Shown one piece after another: positions 5,313-7,485 of a DNA stretch of 7,485 nucleotides. Each line of letters opens with the position of its first letter. The stretch's first letter is position 1. Origin of the DNA: Chitinophagaceae bacterium UBA5175 (GTDB taxonomy: Bacteria > Bacteroidota > Bacteroidia > Chitinophagales > Chitinophagaceae); the NCBI GenBank assembly GCA_002413325.1, contig DHWT01000188.1, positions 1 through 7,485 of the forward strand, read 5' to 3'. The notes below the pieces were generated by a model. The model was not told the DNA's origin. It saw only the letters and a list, made by a program, of their open reading frames with translations, and did no database searches. The translations under genes were made by a program, and so were the position numbers.

Positions 5313-7485
5313 GGTGAATACCTTAATGTGGATGGTATCATAGGCAAAGCATCCTTCTGACGAAAAGGTCTTCATTACGTAAGTCTGGTTTTGGCTTAAC
5401 AGGGCCAGCGGGTCGGATATATCATTCCGGTCCAGGCCAAAATCGGGATACCATAAAAAAGACTGCGACCCCGAACCATGCAGTTGCAGCGGCTGGCCCA
5501 CGACGATGGACGTATCGTTTCCGGCAAATGCAATGATGGGAGGATTTACCGTGATGGTCACCTTCGAAATGCCGGGTTTGGGGCAGCCGAGGGTGTCATA
5601 TACCAGCAGCTGGTAAACCGTTGTCCGGGGCGGGTAAGCCAGCGGATCCAGGATAGACGGATTACTTAAATAATCAGCAGGTATCCAGTTGTACCGGATT
5701 CCCCCCGCAACGGCTTCGATCCGGGCCGTATCCTGATAACAGATAAAAGTATCATTTCCTGCATTCGAAAGGGGGTAGGGAACCGTTATGATATGTACGG
5801 TTCCTGTAGTAAAACACTTGCCAATACCCGCTACAACCTGATAGGCCGTGTTACCGGCAGGAAATGCATGCGGGTTTTTTAATCCCGGATGATCCAGGGA
5901 AGCCGCCGGCGTCCAGGCAAAATATAATCCATCCCCGGAAGGATTTAAGGTAATGGTATCTCCCAGGCAAATTGTGGAATCATTGCCCGGATTGAGTGTA
6001 ACATGGTCCACCACCCGCACCTGCAAAGAATCCTGGTTAATACATCCCGACTGATCCAGGGTAGCTGTGTACCAGGTGGTTGTTTTAGGAAATACATAAG
6101 GATCTGCGGTATCGGGATTGATCATGCTGGCAGTCGGGTTCCAGGTAAAATTTCCATATCCCTGTGCATGTAATTGCAGGGTGTCTATATTACAGATCAG
6201 GGTGTCGTGGAAAGGAAAAAATATAGGCGGTTTGCCCGTTAGTTGTACTGTCTGCTGGATGGTATCCTTACAGCCCTTACTACTGGCCACGATAAAACTT
6301 ACATTTTTAAATCCGGTGTCACTGTATTTCCAGGACGGGTTTTGAAGTATGGATGTGTCTCCGTTTGAGTTGGGATCTCCAAAATTCCAGTGCCAGGATG
6401 CAATAAGTCCGTATTTTGTTTTCGTAGTGTCCTTAAATAAAACCGGATTCAGGATACAGGTTCCCAGGGAAGTAAAACCAGGAAAAAATCCCGGGTAAAC
6501 ACTCATGCTGGTGCTGGCGCTATCGGTGCAGGGCTCATCTTTATTTACATAGAATCTGACATTATAAACGCCGGTATCCGGGAAAGTAAAAACAGGCCGG
6601 GCCAGTGTGCTGGTATCGGATAAGCTTCCCGGCACACCAAAGTCCCAGTAATAATTATGAATAAGCGGCGAAGACACGGCTTCATTATGAAAACTGAAAT
6701 CAAATCCGTTACAGGTGATATAATTGGGGTTCAGGTCGGCCGAGGGAAAATCGCAACGGTCATCCACATGGATTATAAAATCCTTCCGGTGGGCAGATAC
6801 CAGCAAACCGGCACGATATTCTGTTACCAGCACGCAAACCACATAATCACCGCCGGAAGGAGCCACACCTGAAATGAGTCCGGTTTTCCGGTCAATCGTA
6901 ACATTGCGTCCCATGGGCTGGAGTCCGGAAAAGCCCGAACTATAACTCAGGGGGATCCAGGTAGCAGGAGGTCCCGGGTTGACGACAATGGCATTATTGG
7001 TGCCTCCTCCGTAATAGCCGGGCGCAAATTCATAGCTCAGCGAATCGCCTTCTGCATCCACCGCACTGTAATCCAGTTTGAATCTTTTTCCCTGGCAGAT
7101 CAGAACGGTATCTTTTATGCCGAAATCAGGGTTTGAATTGATGCCATTCTGGCCCACTGAGTGGGTACCTTGTATCTGGCAGAAATAGGATGCACCGACA
7201 TTGATATTAGGCGCTATATTCCGGATCCCGTCGATACGGCAGCAACGTTGAAATATTACCATATAACCCAAAGGGTCTTTTGGAAGTTCTTCTATAACTG
7301 TAAACTCGCGGATCCAATAACAAACCGGCGAGGGATGAATAATGCAGGGACTGGGAGCCGTGAGGCTGATCAGCTGACTCCTGCTCAGAACAGCCTCCAC
7401 CTTATCCTGTTCCAATCCGTCTGACATCCGGTAAATCCCCATAATGACCGATTTTTCCAGCTGGCCCAGGGTTGACTCGCAGCTG
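5034..7485 (-). CDS. Secreted multidomain surface protein with PKD and Ig-like repeats and a T9SS type B sorting (CHU_C) domain, N-terminus outside window
   Basis: Predicted T9SS cargo attached to or released from the cell surface; probably adhesive or structural. Positions count from the internal ATG at 7440-7442; 14 further codons are open to the window edge, so the signal peptide and true start are missing, perhaps about 100 residues. Domains in order: a conserved N-terminal domain (about 1-230) with the signature YMVIFQRCCRIDGIRNI (60-76), DAEGDSLSY (129-137) and a closing EYRAGLLVSAHRKDF (208-222); PKD domain 1 (about 235-316; YWDFG at 265-269, FPDTGVYNVRF at 287-297); PKD domain 2 (about 318-400; WHWNFGDP at 350-357, YSDTGFKNVSF at 373-383); four Ig-like repeats of about 75 residues (about 404-478, 483-554, 556-633, 636-709); and the CHU_C / gliding-associated C-terminal domain (711-802; FVPNAFTP at 716-723, VYNRYGTLVY at 746-755, GWDGNYNGKPQG at 763-774, ending KKGTVVLIR). 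No enzymatic domain is visible. Stop TAA at 5034-5036. Confidence 0.93.
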   Translation of the reverse strand, partial: SCESTLGQLEKSVIMGIYRMSDGLEQDKVEAVLSRSQLISLTAPSPCIIHPSPVCYWIREFTVIEELPKDPLGYMVIFQRCCRIDGIRNIAPNINVGASYFCQIQGTHSVGQNGINSNPDFGIKDTVLICQGKRFKLDYSAVDAEGDSLSYEFAPGYYGGGTNNAIVVNPGPPATWIPLSYSSGFSGLQPMGRNVTIDRKTGLISGVAPSGGDYVVCVLVTEYRAGLLVSAHRKDFIIHVDDRCDFPSADLNPNYITCNGFDFSFHNEAVSSPLIHNYYWDFGVPGSLSDTSTLARPVFTFPDTGVYNVRFYVNKDEPCTDSASTSMSVYPGFFPGFTSLGTCILNPVLFKDTTKTKYGLIASWHWNFGDPNSNGDTSILQNPSWKYSDTGFKNVSFIVASSKGCKDTIQQTVQLTGKPPIFFPFHDTLICNIDTLQLHAQGYGNFTWNPTASMINPDTADPYVFPKTTTWYTATLDQSGCINQDSLQVRVVDHVTLNPGNDSTICLGDTITLNPSGDGLYFAWTPAASLDHPGLKNPHAFPAGNTAYQVVAGIGKCFTTGTVHIITVPYPLSNAGNDTFICYQDTARIEAVAGGIRYNWIPADYLSNPSILDPLAYPPRTTVYQLLVYDTLGCPKPGISKVTITVNPPIIAFAGNDTSIVVGQPLQLHGSGSQSFLWYPDFGLDRNDISDPLALLSQNQTYVMKTFSSEGCFAYDTIHIKVFTTAPDIFVPNAFTPAQATNNLFRPIPVGISSLEYFRVYNRYGTLVYNTSQIGSGWDGNYNGKPQGVGGYVWMVQGTDFTGKRITKKGTVVLIR
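5313..6233 (-). repeat. Region encoding four Ig-like repeats of about 75 residues
   Basis: Residues 404-709 of the surface protein contain four degenerate units. Each begins near a (G)NDT/HDT motif (HDTLIC 412-417, GNDSTIC 486-492, GNDTFIC 562-568, GNDTSIV 641-647). A tryptophan with a following proline or turn comes about 17-19 residues later (WNP 434, WTP 510, WIP 586, WYP 664), and each unit ends with a TxY/TxW strand and a T-I or Q-V strand. Units 1-3 each hold two cysteines about 50 residues apart (417/467, 492/543, 568/620). Unit 4 keeps only the second (C698). The repetition is at protein level; I see no long identical DNA repeat. Confidence 0.8.

Noticed and set aside
4947..5360. Open frames on both strands spanning the junction of the dehydrogenase and surface-protein genes
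   Set aside because: They overlap the ends of two well-supported genes in other frames and have no family signal.
7440..7442. ATG at 7440-7442 as the true start of the surface-protein gene
   Set aside because: Another 14 in-frame codons run to the window edge, no signal peptide follows this Met, and the conserved N-terminal domain of the family is already partly under way; the gene is truncated by the window.

Overview
The window comes from a member of the Bacteroidota, most likely a Chitinophagaceae- or Sphingobacteriales-like bacterium. The evidence is a large SprA-family gene (the outer-membrane translocon of the type IX secretion system, T9SS) together with a multidomain surface protein ending in a CHU_C / gliding-motility-associated T9SS type B sorting domain. 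Both families are largely confined to this phylum. The placement below phylum level is a guess. Base composition looks mid-GC and similar across the window, with no sign of a transferred island.

Layout: (1) 1-3802, plus strand: the C-terminal half of sprA, with its 5' end outside the window. (2) 3761-4123, minus strand: a small unrecognised protein of 120 aa that converges on sprA and overlaps its 3' end by 42 bp. (3) 4124-4241: a 118-bp intergenic spacer mostly filled by a heptanucleotide tandem repeat. (4) 4242-5006, minus strand: a complete YdfG-like short-chain dehydrogenase/reductase. (5) 5007-5033: a 27-bp gap. (6) 5034-7485, minus strand: the C-terminal 816 residues of a secreted adhesin-like protein (conserved N-terminal domain, two PKD domains, four Ig-like repeats, CHU_C sorting domain), with its 5' end outside the window. 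Coding density is very high and no gene-free stretch exceeds 300 bases.

How the parts relate: the minus-strand genes run in one direction (surface protein, then dehydrogenase, then small protein). The first two are close enough to be co-transcribed. The surface protein is by its C-terminal domain a predicted T9SS client, and SprA is the T9SS pore, so they belong functionally together even though they are transcribed towards each other. The dehydrogenase looks like ordinary metabolism. I see no mobile element, CRISPR array, RNA gene, toxin-antitoxin pair or defence system. The items most worth a second look are the heptamer repeat, the overlapping small gene, and the missing cysteine in the last Ig-like repeat of the surface protein.
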